A stretch of 64,000 nucleotides of DNA from Rotaria macrura (taxonomy: Eukaryota > Rotifera > Eurotatoria > Philodinida > Philodinidae), in the NCBI GenBank assembly GCA_900239685.1, contig OENT01000515.1, positions 40,354-104,353 on the forward strand, in the 5' to 3' direction. Under the pieces are notes generated by a model. It made no database searches, was not told where the DNA came from, and saw nothing but the letters and a program-made list of their open reading frames with translations. Positions 34,374-46,963 of the stretch are shown here, in pieces (position 1 is the first letter of the stretch; each line of letters opens with the position of its first letter). The translations under genes and the position numbers were made by a program.

Positions 34374-35439
34374 TGTGTATTTAAGTTAATTATGGTGAAG
34401 AAAGTACAGAAGCAACATGTTATTTATACATAGTGAAAGTCAACGGTCGAATTTTTTTCTCGAATCTTTCTCTGGATAGGAGGGTAGACAGTTCTTCTTG
34501 ATATACAATAAAAATTCAATCGATGTGCCCTAGTTTTTTCACTGTTTACAATGTTTTTCTTAGTAATGCAAGAAACACGACTGTATTGATTCTTCAGCCC
34601 TTACGTTACATATAAATGTTGAGCGTCTGCTTCAAACCCTTGATTGATACGTTATTTATTGCGAGGAGGAGAAGAAAAGCTTAAGAGAAACATTTCATTC
34701 GAAAGGAAGAGAAAAAATTTCTGTCTGGTTCATCTCTTTCACTAACAAAAATTTTGAAAGGACGAAAAATCTGAACTGCACTCAACACTGAGAAAGATAC
34801 ACTCTTGCATTACACAAACACATTTTGTTTTTTCTTAGTGAGCCTTTTAAAAGAAAACACAAGATATTTTAGTTTTTTCGTAGCTATTTCTTAGCATCAT
34901 AGTTGTATGCTCATCTTTAACTTTCAATAAGTAATAATTTGAAATAATTCAATTATCAAAGGAAAAAACTCTGGATAAAAATGTTATTTTACTGTGTATT
35001 TTGTCAGAGTTATTTGTTGAGGAAAAAGAGCTTCCTTCCAATTTTTCCCGCGAAGTGCTGGATGTTGTTCGAAGGTTTCTTTGGACGCTTTATAATTCGA
35101 TGAATAAGTGCATCTACTGAATTGTTTATTATTCCTTTTTGCTGGAATTTAGAAGCATTTACCACATTTTTACCAGTAGAAAACATAATTTCAATATCTG
35201 CTTTCAGTATTTTGTGTTTTCTTTACTCAAGAAACAACATTTTTGAAAAACACAATGCTTATACACTTTTGTTTCAACTGCAATAAAAACAAATATTCTG
35301 AAGGAAACATTAAAAGACAGTTTTGGATTGATACGATGACGCTGAAGTTGTGACTACATTTGGTTATTACTACTCCGACATCTCTTTCATTGAATCATTC
35401 GAAATTTAAAAGAATCATCCAGCTTCCCATGTGTTTCAT
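34374..35439. other. Gene-free stretch
   Basis: No supported feature. AT-rich, with short homopolymer runs. Confidence 0.4.
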
Positions 35440-36290
35440 TACGATGAAAATGCGGTGCAGGTACGGCGTAACTGTGGCCGCGCTGTGACCCGTAATTATG
35501 GAAAATTGTGACGTATTTATGCTTAAATACGATAAAAAAATCGCAGTTACGCGTAGTTACGGCGAAAAATTCACAGTTACGCAAAAGTGCGTCCCAGTTA
35601 ATTGCAGTTATGCGTCACAGTCGCGTTGCAATACATACGAAGGATCATTTAGATTAAGTTATCATTTTATTTGCATTTTTATTGTCAGCTTAAAAACTTT
35701 TCCCGTACGAAACATAAAAAACTTGAAATTATAAAATTAAAATTTTTACAAAAACTAAAAACAAAATTAATTTACATTACTAAAACTTATAAAAAAACTT
35801 TAAATTTCAAAAAATATAGGAAATTAAATATCTAGAAAAGTCAAAAAAACAACATCTAAAAAAATTTTTAAAATATTTAATAAATAATGGAAAAAAATTC
35901 GTTTAGAAAAATGTTAAATAATTTAAGAAAAAAAGTTTCAAAAATTGAACAGCTAAAAAAATTTTAAAAGAAAACTAAATATGCATTCTACTGTTTAAAG
36001 TAAAATGATTTATGAACGCAAATGTGACGAGCACTACTATTTATACTGTTTTTCTGTAGCTAAGTATTAGTGCTCGAGTGTAACCAATTATAAATAATGA
36101 AGAATCATTTATAATTAGTCAGTTACGTTTACAACGGATCGTACAATGCGATCACTCCGACGCAGTTACGCTGGTCTACGTCGCAGTAAGCGTAGTTTCT
36201 TATAGAGACCTTCACTACGATGAATGCGGCGTAGTTAGGCATAACTGTGGCGTAAAATTGGCTCTGCACGTAACAGCGGTGCAGTTGCAA
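35440..36290. mobile_element. Element with GTTACG/CGTAAC subterminal motifs and terminal direct repeats
   Basis: About 40 bp starting TACGATGAA...TGCGG (35440-35480) recurs in the same orientation at 36216-36255, and GCGGTGCAG occurs near both outer ends (35452, 36276). Between them, CAGTTACG and its complement recur many times near both ends while the centre (35690-35990) is a purine-biased A-rich filler. Clustered short motifs in both orientations near the ends are typical of subterminal repeats in non-autonomous DNA transposons. No target duplication or coding content is identified, so the boundaries are approximate. Confidence 0.45.
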
Positions 36291-36680
36291 AAAAAGAGGC
36301 GACATGGGTTTATATTTATCTGAATTCATCTACCATCAAAGTTTATTAATTCTTTATTAGGTGCAATCTTCAATAAATCCTGGAAAAAGGATGGGCTAAC
36401 CGACTCAAGACATTTTATATGTTCTCTTTAATGAAGAAGAACTCAAAGATTAAAAAGACCAGTTGAGCCCTCAAAGAAATAGACATAATACGACAGTATT
36501 TGAAACGTAGTTTTAACTAGGAGGGAAATGAGAAAGCGAATGAAAAATTTCATTACAGTTATTTATATAAGAATGATTGCTTTAATGTTTCGCTTGTCGA
36601 TATTATACATATTATGAACATCTGGCAGTATCAATGATTTCAACTTTCCTTTCCTTTCTTTTCGAAAGGGAAAGTGAGGA

Positions 36681-37445
36681 AAAGCAAAGGGTAAAAAATA
36701 TATTTACTAAAATGCGAAAACAAAATGATAATTTTTGACTGATAGATTGGCAGAAACAGGAGTTGCTGCCTAATTCGAGTTCGAATATAAACAGACAGCC
36801 GAACAAAATAAATTGCTGGATTTTTCTAGGAATAAATTTGGTTTTACATTGACTTTCCGAAGAATAAAAAAACGTTCCTATTCGTCCTCTCCTCTCCCTG
36901 CAGAAAGAGAGAAGTGCTCTTACTCCACTCCTCCCTTCCCGGCTCCAGAGAGATAAACTTGCTTCCAACCTCCCGCTTCGACATATATGAATGAAACTCA
37001 TCTTAAACCAAAACTAAATCTATCTCTAACTTTCATCATTTATTTTCGAATTGATAGCATGCAGTCGAGTGTTCATTTATAATCGAACTCGAGTTACGTA
37101 GCCCATGGTTTATTCATATGCGGATATTTCCTCTATCTCTTCTACTGGTGGTGGGATATGGGAGAAGGCTTAAATATGAAGGGGTGTCCCAATCTCTATT
37201 ATACACCTGGATTACGGACCTAGACCCATACACCCACACTCAACCATGTAAGTTTTTTGCGAATCATTTTGCATATAAAAATGGCACATAAACTTAAATA
37301 CGAAGATTCAAATAATTCCTATTATTTTGCAGGGGGTGTCAGGACAGGCTAAAAGAATTTACCCCGTGGACATATTTGGGCAGAACCTTACTAACATCAG
37401 TATGGCAACAGCTAAAATGAGAACGGAAAACACGAAAACTAAAGA
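36681..37445 (+). repeat. Dispersed repeat copy split by a 0.63-kb insertion
   Basis: 36681-36757 and 37386-37445 together correspond to the continuous repeat at 12697-12830. The junctions read GGCAGAAAC (left, ending 36757) and GGGCAGAACC (right, about 37378-37387), suggesting an 8-9 bp duplication of GCAGAA-type sequence around the inserted 36758-37377. The insert shows no clear terminal inverted repeats and no recognised gene. Confidence 0.6.
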
Positions 37446-39188
37446 AACAAAAAAATAAATCATTATGTTTCTAGTGACTCGAGTTTTATGTTTTTGAAAA
37501 TCGTTGTTTGCAGCGTGTAGAAGCTTCGCTCAACACTTACATGCAAATATGAAGAAAAATTCTATAAGAAGTTGCCTCTTTAAGTCAGATCGATTTTATT
37601 GCTGCTCTATAACAAATATTGCCTGATTTTCTTATAAATTTAAACAAGATAATATTATAACGAAAAGACGGAATGTGATGTCCGTCTTGAGTACTTTCAA
37701 TTTTAAGTTGTTGCATTTCTAAGCAAATGTTGCCTAACACATACGATTCCTTGATTTAAAAGTTTGGAATAAATCCATCTAAGTGATGTAGTAGCATAAC
37801 CGTTTGACTTATTGTCATTAAGATTGGAAATTGAATGGTTGGAAACAGAATTGCTTTAAATGACAGATTTAATAAACGCAATTAATACGATTTGTTTGCC
37901 TATCCGTGACAACATTTTCTTCAAGAAAATAATTACAAATTGATCGTTTAATTATCTTCGGTCTAACCGTGATCGTATGGGAAATGACTAGTGAAGATCT
38001 ATTCACGTTCGCTTTAATACGCTCTCTGTGCTTCTATTGTAAGGAAAAAGCAATCTTAGGAAATTCTCATTCGCAGATTTCAAAGAGAGAAAGACAATAT
38101 CACATTATTCCAATCGTACTTCAGAATCCATCAGACGTGGTCATTCTCTCTTGAACCATTAGCTACCAGTTGAACAATTGTACACAAGTTACAAGTCTCA
38201 AAATATGAATCTCAACTTTACATGAGTATATTCTGATTTACTATGTTGCTTGACAATCGAGACACAACTTAATGAGTTTCAATTGATTAATCCTGAAAAA
38301 GAATCACTAACTTTGATAACGATAGGCGACAGTAAAATCCTATGCAAAGAATTCTGTATGAAATTCTCAAAGCACTGATCTTGTTCATAACTCAAAAGAC
38401 AGTTTTTGATTATTTTTGAAAACAGAAGAAATATGGAAAGACTATGAAACTTTCTAATGCATTTTTTAACACGGTCAGTAGAACTCGATCAACCACAACA
38501 AATATTCATTACTTTTGTCGTTTTCAAAAAGAACGAATCGATCAATATTGGAGATGATAATTCCATTGGGATACTCTGAATAACTTTTTCATTAGACAAC
38601 ATAACAGAATAGTGCGTCAATCTCAAAGCTAATCAAGATTCTACTCTTCAAATTACATTGACACATACATTCCTTGAAGAATAGTTTATCGGAGTAAATG
38701 TTTACGATTATATTCAAGTAATACAATATCGTGATGTTAAATTAACTTTTATCATCATTTATGTATATATTTATCGTGAAACTTCATAGAATAATTTATA
38801 TTTAATAAAAATTGCGGATGATTTTGGTGTAGTCGAGTACCTTCTACTTGCTACACGGTTCCGTATTCGTTTCATCCATTTTGTGAGTATGCGGTCTTTT
38901 CATCCTATTTAACCTCCTAAGCAGTGCTTCATCGTCGTAGACACAAACAATATCTATGAATCGAGACGAATCGTTGAATAGACTCATACTGATGAATAAA
39001 AATCAATAAGCTAATCGATGGTGAACATGAATGATTTGAAAATCAAAGAGAAAATTTAATTTTGAAAAGAAAAAGAAGCTTGTTGATATTTTAATGATGT
39101 TTCATGTCTAACAATGGTTTTTAATGTGAACAGCAAAAAGAAAAAAGAAAATTTGAAAAATTTTTCTTGTCTAATTGAATAAAAGTGA
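37446..39188. other. Gene-free stretch downstream of PSMB7
   Basis: No supported coding region, RNA gene or terminal-repeat element seen in 1.7 kb. Confidence 0.45.
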
Positions 39189-40384
39189 TCAAGCAAGTTC
39201 CATAGCTTCATGTCCTCCCGTTGTCGTTCTGATGTTTTCTTTAACAACGTCAAATTCAATCTTTTTTACACTAGTCGATAAAACTTGGGTTGTTCCTTTG
39301 GCCAATGTATAGTCAGCTTGTCTAAAATATAGAAAACGAAATCAATCGAAACAAAACGAATAATGAAAAATCTTTACTTTTCCGTGCGAGAAGCAATGAT
39401 TTCATATGGTAAAAATTTATCTAGTTTCTCTTTTGTCAAAACAAACATATTTATTTTACTTCCCGAATACAAATCCGTTGTAGTTGATGCATAGAGTGCA
39501 TCACGTACCAATTGCTTCGCTTCATCTTCCTTAACAAGCAAACGAATACTAGATTAGAGAATAATTCACATTCGGATATGTGACACATTACCGTCATATT
39601 TTCTTTGAAACGATCTTCAATAACAGATAATGATGTATATCCACCCGAACCTAGATTAAAACATTTCCATTGGCGAATCTGAATTTCTAAAAGGGAGGAT
39701 AAAACCAACCTGACGCAATAAACGGTAAATAAGCGATGCTTCCATGGGGATGAACAGTCGCTATGTGAGAGCCTGTTGCATCGACCCCGACGATGATTAA
39801 ATATGCGCCGATGTAACCTTGATATCTAATAGAACCAAGTACGATGCTCATTAATAGAATAAACAACAACAAAAAAAGAGGCAAACCTGAATAAATGTTG
39901 TTGAATTTTTCTAACTGCTGTTGAAACACGAACTTGTCGATCTTGATTCAATTTAAGTAATTCAAGTTGAGATTCAAGTAAACGTGTTTGGAAATCGCAA
40001 TCAGCTGATGTGCCGGCACCAAGCGCATAGATATTATCCGATAATCGATGAATTTTCAATACATTATCGTCAAATATTATATTTCCTGCTGTGCAACGAC
40101 TGTCAGCAGCAATAACAACGCCGTCCTTTGAATTTAAATCAAAGCATTCTTTTCTTTCTATGAAAACAATATTAATAAATACTTTATATTTAATAGCAGC
40201 AATGGTCGTGCCAGTCTTATGGATTTTACCAGGTAAAACACCATTATTTAATAAAATTTCATTTCTTACATAAAATATCATAAACAAATAGAACGAAATA
40301 GGTTGAAGAAGAAAAATTAACTTACCGTCGACAATTGTCGAAGACAAATCCACCGGAGGGTTGTTCAAAAGCGATACCAGCCAT
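39189..40384 (-). CDS. PSMB7: Proteasome subunit beta type-7 (20S core, trypsin-like site)
   Basis: Seven exons give 279 residues: 40384-40326, 40264-40183, 40125-39887, 39825-39710, 39650-39592, 39529-39378, 39321-39189. All introns are 56-62 bp, GT-AG, and keep phase exactly. The start MAGIAFEQPSGGFVFDNCRR matches the PSMB7 propeptide. Autocleavage before the TT of HKTG/TTIAA would expose the catalytic Thr (residue 39). Asp17 (AADSR) and Lys33 (VLKIH) of the mature chain, the proton-relay residues, are present, as are GAGTSAD and RYQGYIGAYLIIVGVD. The C-terminal arm (KGTTQVLS...) that wraps the neighbouring beta subunit is complete. Length is close to the human 277. It acts in the inner ring of the 20S proteasome, cutting after basic residues (family knowledge). 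No sign of decay. Confidence 0.96.
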
Positions 40385-43300
40385 TACTTTCTCTTTAACG
40401 TGTTTCTCACAAATGAATAGCAAACAAATCTTTTTTTCGACAATAAAACGATACAAGAAGATGTGTCATCAGTCACTGCATCAATACATGTGTCGCCATC
40501 TATATCAGATCAAAATACTTACAATTTCATTTTGAAAAATTCTAGAATACATAATTATCTTCAGTTCATCCTTTTGTAAAGATTTCAATTTTTCTCGGGA
40601 TCATTTTTCCATGGTCACGTTCGAACCAATCGATAGACAATAATTTCACATGCGATGCGAGTGTGAGTGAGTGAAGAAAAATGAATGCATGTAGATATAG
40701 AAAATGTCAAAAGAACTTATAATGTCGAGAGATTTCTCGAGTGAAATATTCTATTGATTTTGTCAATGATTGAATAACGATAACGAGATGAAAGAATCGA
40801 ACATGAATACGTCGATGATAAACACATTTATAGAAAAATATCATATGCATTGGATACGTATTCTAGTATCTGTGAATTGTGACTATGAATATCAGTTATC
40901 TGATTATGATATTTAATGAACAATAAAGAGAAGCAGGTTTAGAACTGAGCAGAAAAACTCAACATCGTCTTTGATTATCTAAAAATAATCTAAGAGCAAT
41001 ATTTTTAAAAGCAAGATCTTCATTTGATCACATCGCTATTGAAATGAAAGAAAAATAATTCAGGTGACATCATCATGTTTAATATAGAAACTTTAGAGAT
41101 TTATTTTCATCCTCAATTATTTTGTTCTTTACTGTAATTCGGCACATGTCATCAAGTCAGAGAGCAAAAGGTAAACGAAGACGACAATTACTTCTAAATT
41201 GTCGAAATAAAACCAAGGCAACTAAGAAAGGCAATTTCTCTCGTTCTACTATCCTTTGAACTTAGTGTCATTGCTGTTCGAGAATGAAGATGAGGAGCTA
41301 ATTCTATTCAATCTGTTGAGAAATGGTTCGAACTAAAATGAAGTTGCAGTATTTTATATTTTATTCTCAAATCTAATTATAAAACGGATTTTAGTCAGAA
41401 GACAATAATCAATAATACCATACTGAAGAGTCATCGATAAATTTCATTGTTATATGTTAAACATAAGTATTTGGACCAACAACTCGAAGAAAAAGGCAGT
41501 CAGTTGCAATAGATTATTTTCACTTTCAATCAATCTTCAGTAAATGAACCTCGCTTGGCAAACACAATAAGTAATGACCATCAGTAGCCACGGATGGTCT
41601 TGTGGTCGACCTTAAGTTTGAGATCATAAAAGACAGAAAATCCAAAGGAAACGAGTAGCACTAGTGACACGATTCAAATAGATATTTTGTGAGAAGGAAT
41701 GAAAAATACACAAGGTTCAACACGTGGGAATTCATTGTGATAGAGAAAAAGATTACTGAAAGTGAAAGTTATCGTCACATGATTTTTTATTCAAACAAAC
41801 TCTTAAAAACCGATTCAACGTCATTGAACGCATATATTCGTTTATGTAATATTATTGGTAATCAACGATGTTTTCTTCATTCTATTCGGATCGAATGTTT
41901 TTCGTTATTTTAACGTATAGGATTATATAATGAAATATCCTGTCTTTTGAAAATGCTTTCACTTCTATCACTGAAAAAACAACTAGACCAAAATGACGCA
42001 AACAATCGCACAAGAAGCTATGAAATCATTCTTTCCTTTCAGTTGAAGATGGCCTGGACAGATTCTAGTTGAATTCCTAGGCTCGTGAAAAGATATCGAG
42101 TATCGTTGAATGAACCATCACTGATCTATTATTGAAAACGATATTATGATACTAATCCGAGCATAAACAATGTCATGATATTCATTTCATCTTCGCTGCA
42201 TTGATTACCGAAGCGGCATGTGACATACGATGGTTTTACTCTATTAGCGATCGTACCAGTTGGTTGATTCATCGACGATTTTTATTTTCAACTGAAACAC
42301 ATATTTCCGGAATAGAAGAGGATTAAAAGTTTTACACGTAATTAACTATAGAATATTTAATAGCACAATCATCAACAAGTCGGAAGTAGCCTATCTGGGA
42401 AAAATCATTTTTTTAAATACCAAATGTATTTTATTAATGCTAACACCATCGGCTCGATGTTCGAGTTGATTCTATCCATTTTTTTCAAATATTTTTCTTT
42501 GCCCGTTCATACCTGTTGACGGATGATTATTCAGTTTCTTTTTAATAAACTGTCGAATAAATCGATTGTCCCAATAGCTTCCCGGATCTGTTCGACTATT
42601 TTCAAGATAGATTGAATTTATGCAAATATTAATCATTTACATGTGTCGAGTAAATTCAAAGAACACAAAAAAGTTTTTTATAAGTAAAAAATTGTTTTTC
42701 TTTCTTTATTTATCAGTCTACTGTGTTCAATTGACTTCTTCAAAAGTTATGCTGGCTATATAATTAAGAATGGCCCAGTCACTATGACGATAAGAGTTTA
42801 AGATATTTTTTTCTTATTTCAAATTCACATTTTCCTCCGACATTAGAATTTAACATTCATTGGAAACAACCACGTTTGTACTATTATTGATACGAATCAA
42901 TTGAAGTTATTCCCCGATCCTGTCAAAACAAATAACAATAAGAAAAAATTTGACTCGTGCAATTAATTTAATAAACAAAATGAAGTTTTTCTTCTTGTAA
43001 GAGAAAGAAGCAAAACAAATTTCGCTATACATAGAATAGAAAGATCAAGTGTAAATAGTGCACGAATTATTTTGGTCACATGGCAACATTGTCTTCTAAT
43101 AATAATTCAAGCCGAGTTGTTTTATTATTAATAAGTGTCTGAGATAAATAGAAGTTTTCTTTTCAGCCATTAAAATAAGTAATGATAAGTTTCATTTGAT
43201 TCTCTTCAAAGATAATTAAAGATTAACATGATTACGAGAATAATTGATTAAAATGAAAAAAGATGATATTCTTGTCGTTTAATTTCGAATTGATGTTGCC

Positions 43301-46300
43301 CCCAGAAATGTGTCTCCTGCGAGATCGTGCGCTAAATGACACTTTTCATAAATAAAGTGAAAACATTTTGATGAATGTTTTCGTTGTTAAATTCCCTGTT
43401 CAATCCTCGAATGAAAATATCGTGGATATTGACGCGACATAAATGTCATTAGTGCTTAATTCAAAACTTAATACGGTGTTTATGTGAAGGTTTTACCATA
43501 AATATATCAGCAGGTACCCTGGCATTGCATTCCATTTCTTCTAACTGTAATTGGAATGCAGAAAAAGAATTGAGCATTAGTAGTCGGCAGTTATCTTTGT
43601 AATTGTGATGTGCGTGCCGAATTTCTCTTTCGGAAAAATGTACTGTGAAGAAGAATTTCTTTTTTCGGAATATGAGATAATGATGAAAGTCCGTATAAAT
43701 CAACTATTTTCTAATTAATATTTTATATCGAATATGTTCTTCACGTAGGACAAAGGCATAAGTTAACGTGTAGAAATAGATACAGTTATAGACGATGTGA
43801 GTAACGACCACTATTATCTACGATTTTCCATTAGTTGTTCTTCTCTATAGATAAGACCAAAAGTTAGTAAATGATTTTCACAAAGACAATGATTTTCTTC
43901 TCTTTCGAACGACTATGCCAAACTAAATGTTTTTGTTGTCAACGAGACAAAGGATTGATCAGTGCTAGTATTGATTATCTAGGATTACGTGCCATTCTTC
44001 ACTCTTGTTTCAATAAGAAGAAATCAAGAGTTCTAATTATGATTCGTAGGCATTGATTGATTCTTGACTAGGTTTTTTAAAACTTAGACGTAAACAAGGG
44101 TGTCATGCTTCCGTGTTTAGATCCGTTGAGTTTGCACTTGTTCATCTTCATCGCTCAGCTACGAGCTAGATGTAACTTGTTCGACTAGTGAAGAGAGAAA
44201 TGTTAGCCAGAAAAAGTCCCATTGACATGAAATGGTATCGGTGCTTTCGTTAAATGTCAATGAAAAATATCCAATTAACTCTAATCGTCACTTAGATTTC
44301 TATCGACAACATTCGAGATGATTTGTTGAAGTCGCAGTTATGATAGTTGTCTATTATTAAAAATAACACCGGTTTCTATGTGACACTTATTATTATGATG
44401 GTCGAGATAAAATCCTATGAAAACTAATTGTCAGCATCTAATGGCACTTATTTAATGCTCTAACTCCCTCGTGTCGAGCAGATATCGAAGATTAACATGA
44501 ACTTCACCTATTACAACTATAGTTATTGATAAGTGTCATAAAACTGATGGGAACAAGATGACTAAAACGAGCGAACATTAATTGAGAATTATATCGGTCT
44601 GTCAAAATAATTCGTTATTATCACAGAGGCGTCTGAATAGAATAACTAATCATGTGCTTCTCTATCTATGATCGTAAATCATTCGTTTTGATTCTGTTCT
44701 TATTTCCTGTGTGATTCTTGTCGAAAGAATACGAAGAGACATGAAAAGATAATTTCTCCTGAGGAGAGATAAGTCTGCTAATTGTAATCCTACCATTCGA
44801 TACAAACGAATGTAAACGACAACTGTGATGTGTCGTGTCTGCTTATCTGCAATCCAGAGGGGCAAACAAGAAAAAATCAAGTAAGACGTAGATGATCTGT
44901 AATTTGATTATAAGTGAATATAGCGAGTGATGAATATCGAAGAACACAAAATGATCGCTCGTGAAGCTTTTTTAAATCTTATTTATTCGTACGACGTATC
45001 ATTGGGTAGTTTTTGTAGAAAAGAGCAAGTCGAGAAACTTCATGAATCGATGAATTTCTTTAAAGATCCCCTATTGCTGTAGTTTTGCTTGTTATTTATA
45101 TATCTTATGTTGTCTGATCTAATGGAAATACGATAGAGTTTCAGAAATGCCTAGACTGAAATTGATCAAGGCGAAAGGATGAAAACATTTTAGAAGTCAA
45201 TAATTACTGATGGTTATCGTTCATTCTGCACGAAGAAGTTCTTTTGTATTAACATTACATATGCATGTGTAATTGAAATATCTCCTATCGACAACGCATA
45301 TCTTTCTGTTTTCCATTCATCTTTATTTAGCTCCGATGAGATTACTTAATAGGAAAATAGTGACACTCTCATTTCTATCGATGAAGACTTAATCTAGAAT
45401 CGTTTCTCTCTTCTTCTCTCATGTCTCATGAATAAGTTTTGATTGATAAACGAGCAAGTTTCCATTGAACAGAAATCATTCGAATTTCAAGTCCCCTCGT
45501 CTCCACAAGTCAACGAATCTCTCGTTCACCAGCTGGTCTCTTTTAATGGCATATTCATTTTATATTTCTATGTGAAGAAGATTTTTTCTAATTAAGAATT
45601 TACACGAAATGAGACTTGAAATACCCGACATCGAAAACAATCGATCGGTCAGTTCCACTACTGATATAATCATAGAGACATATATAAGTATATCATTGCA
45701 TGTACCAGATTTTCTAGTTGTCTATTTACTTTGTCAGTAATTAAATTAACAGCATATTTATTAGATAAAATAATTCGATTATATAGGCAAGTAGACAATA
45801 GCTAAACTACGAATAATAAACGAGGAATAGGAGAGGGGGCGAGAGAGTTAAATATTGTAATGAGGTCTTCTGGTAGTATCTTTTTGTCCCACTGTTAATA
45901 AAACGAGATGAAATAATGAATTTAAGTGTAGAATAAAAGTCTGTTAAACTGCTGATCAAGTTTTATAAACGCAACGTATTCTATTACATCGTATTTATTT
46001 ATTGGCTTCAATCGATGTTGAAAAGAAACCGATTCCTTATTTCATAATGGTAACAACTGGAATAGATATTATCATTTGTTGTCAAAAAAAAAACAACGAA
46101 TCCGTTTGACTTGTCAGCGTACTGTCTGTCATGTATAAATAAGGCTGTAAATACAAAACAAAATCAATCTTCTGGATATTTTTATCGTAATTACTTAGAT
46201 GTAAGTGTCATTAGTAGGTCTTATTTTGTCTGCTTCTAAACAGTAATTCGACTATAAAGAGAAGAAAAGCATTATTCTCTACCTTAAACTACGCCTGGCC

Positions 46301-46963
46301 GTGTTCATTGAAAGTTAACATTAGAGAAAATCGAATGAATAGATGTAACTCACTCGATTCTTTTCTCGAGACCAAATGGTCGAACTTGCGTAGAAGCGGA
46401 TGTAATCAACTGCGTTGCGCATCGTTAATTCAATGAGACTAGCAGAACAAGAAAAAACAAAGGAAAAAACCAAGGGGTACCCTCCGGTAAACGAGCATTA
46501 GTTTATAGGATCATGTCAAGAGGCCTACGAGATCGCACACATAGATAAACACACAGAGACACACTATCAGCCTTCCTTCTTTGTTCGATCTGGTTGTTTA
46601 GTGAAATCAACTATTGAATCCTACCGCCTTTATACAAATATCTAGGAATATAACTAGATCGTTCGTTTTCAGCCGTCTCAAATTCTTGAAAAACTAAATG
46701 GAGAATATTTAAGGTTTCTCTTTTCGAGTGAGACTCCAGTGTGTTCTTCAACGTCGTCGAGATCGATCGTTTTTTATATTAAATAACAAGGGAAAAGATG
46801 GATCGTTTCTTGTGCCATTTCATTCTAATAATGAATAATGATTTATTGTTAAATGCACAAGAGACTATTATTGTCATTTTTTCTTTATTAATCAGTATAT
46901 CTATCTATCTCTCTATCTATCTATCTGTATTTATGTAAATGTCCAGCTTTCAGATATAATGTC
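40385..46963. other. 6.6-kb stretch without a recognisable gene
   Basis: No exon chain, tRNA or terminal-repeat element supported. A (TATC)n microsatellite lies at the right edge (46897-46929), just before the second GPCR; CTTTCAG at 46946-46952 could be an acceptor ending a 5' UTR intron. Confidence 0.45.
46897..46929. repeat. (TATC)n microsatellite
   Basis: Tetranucleotide run with one CTCT interruption, 35 bp upstream of the start codon of the GPCR at 46964. Confidence 0.85.
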
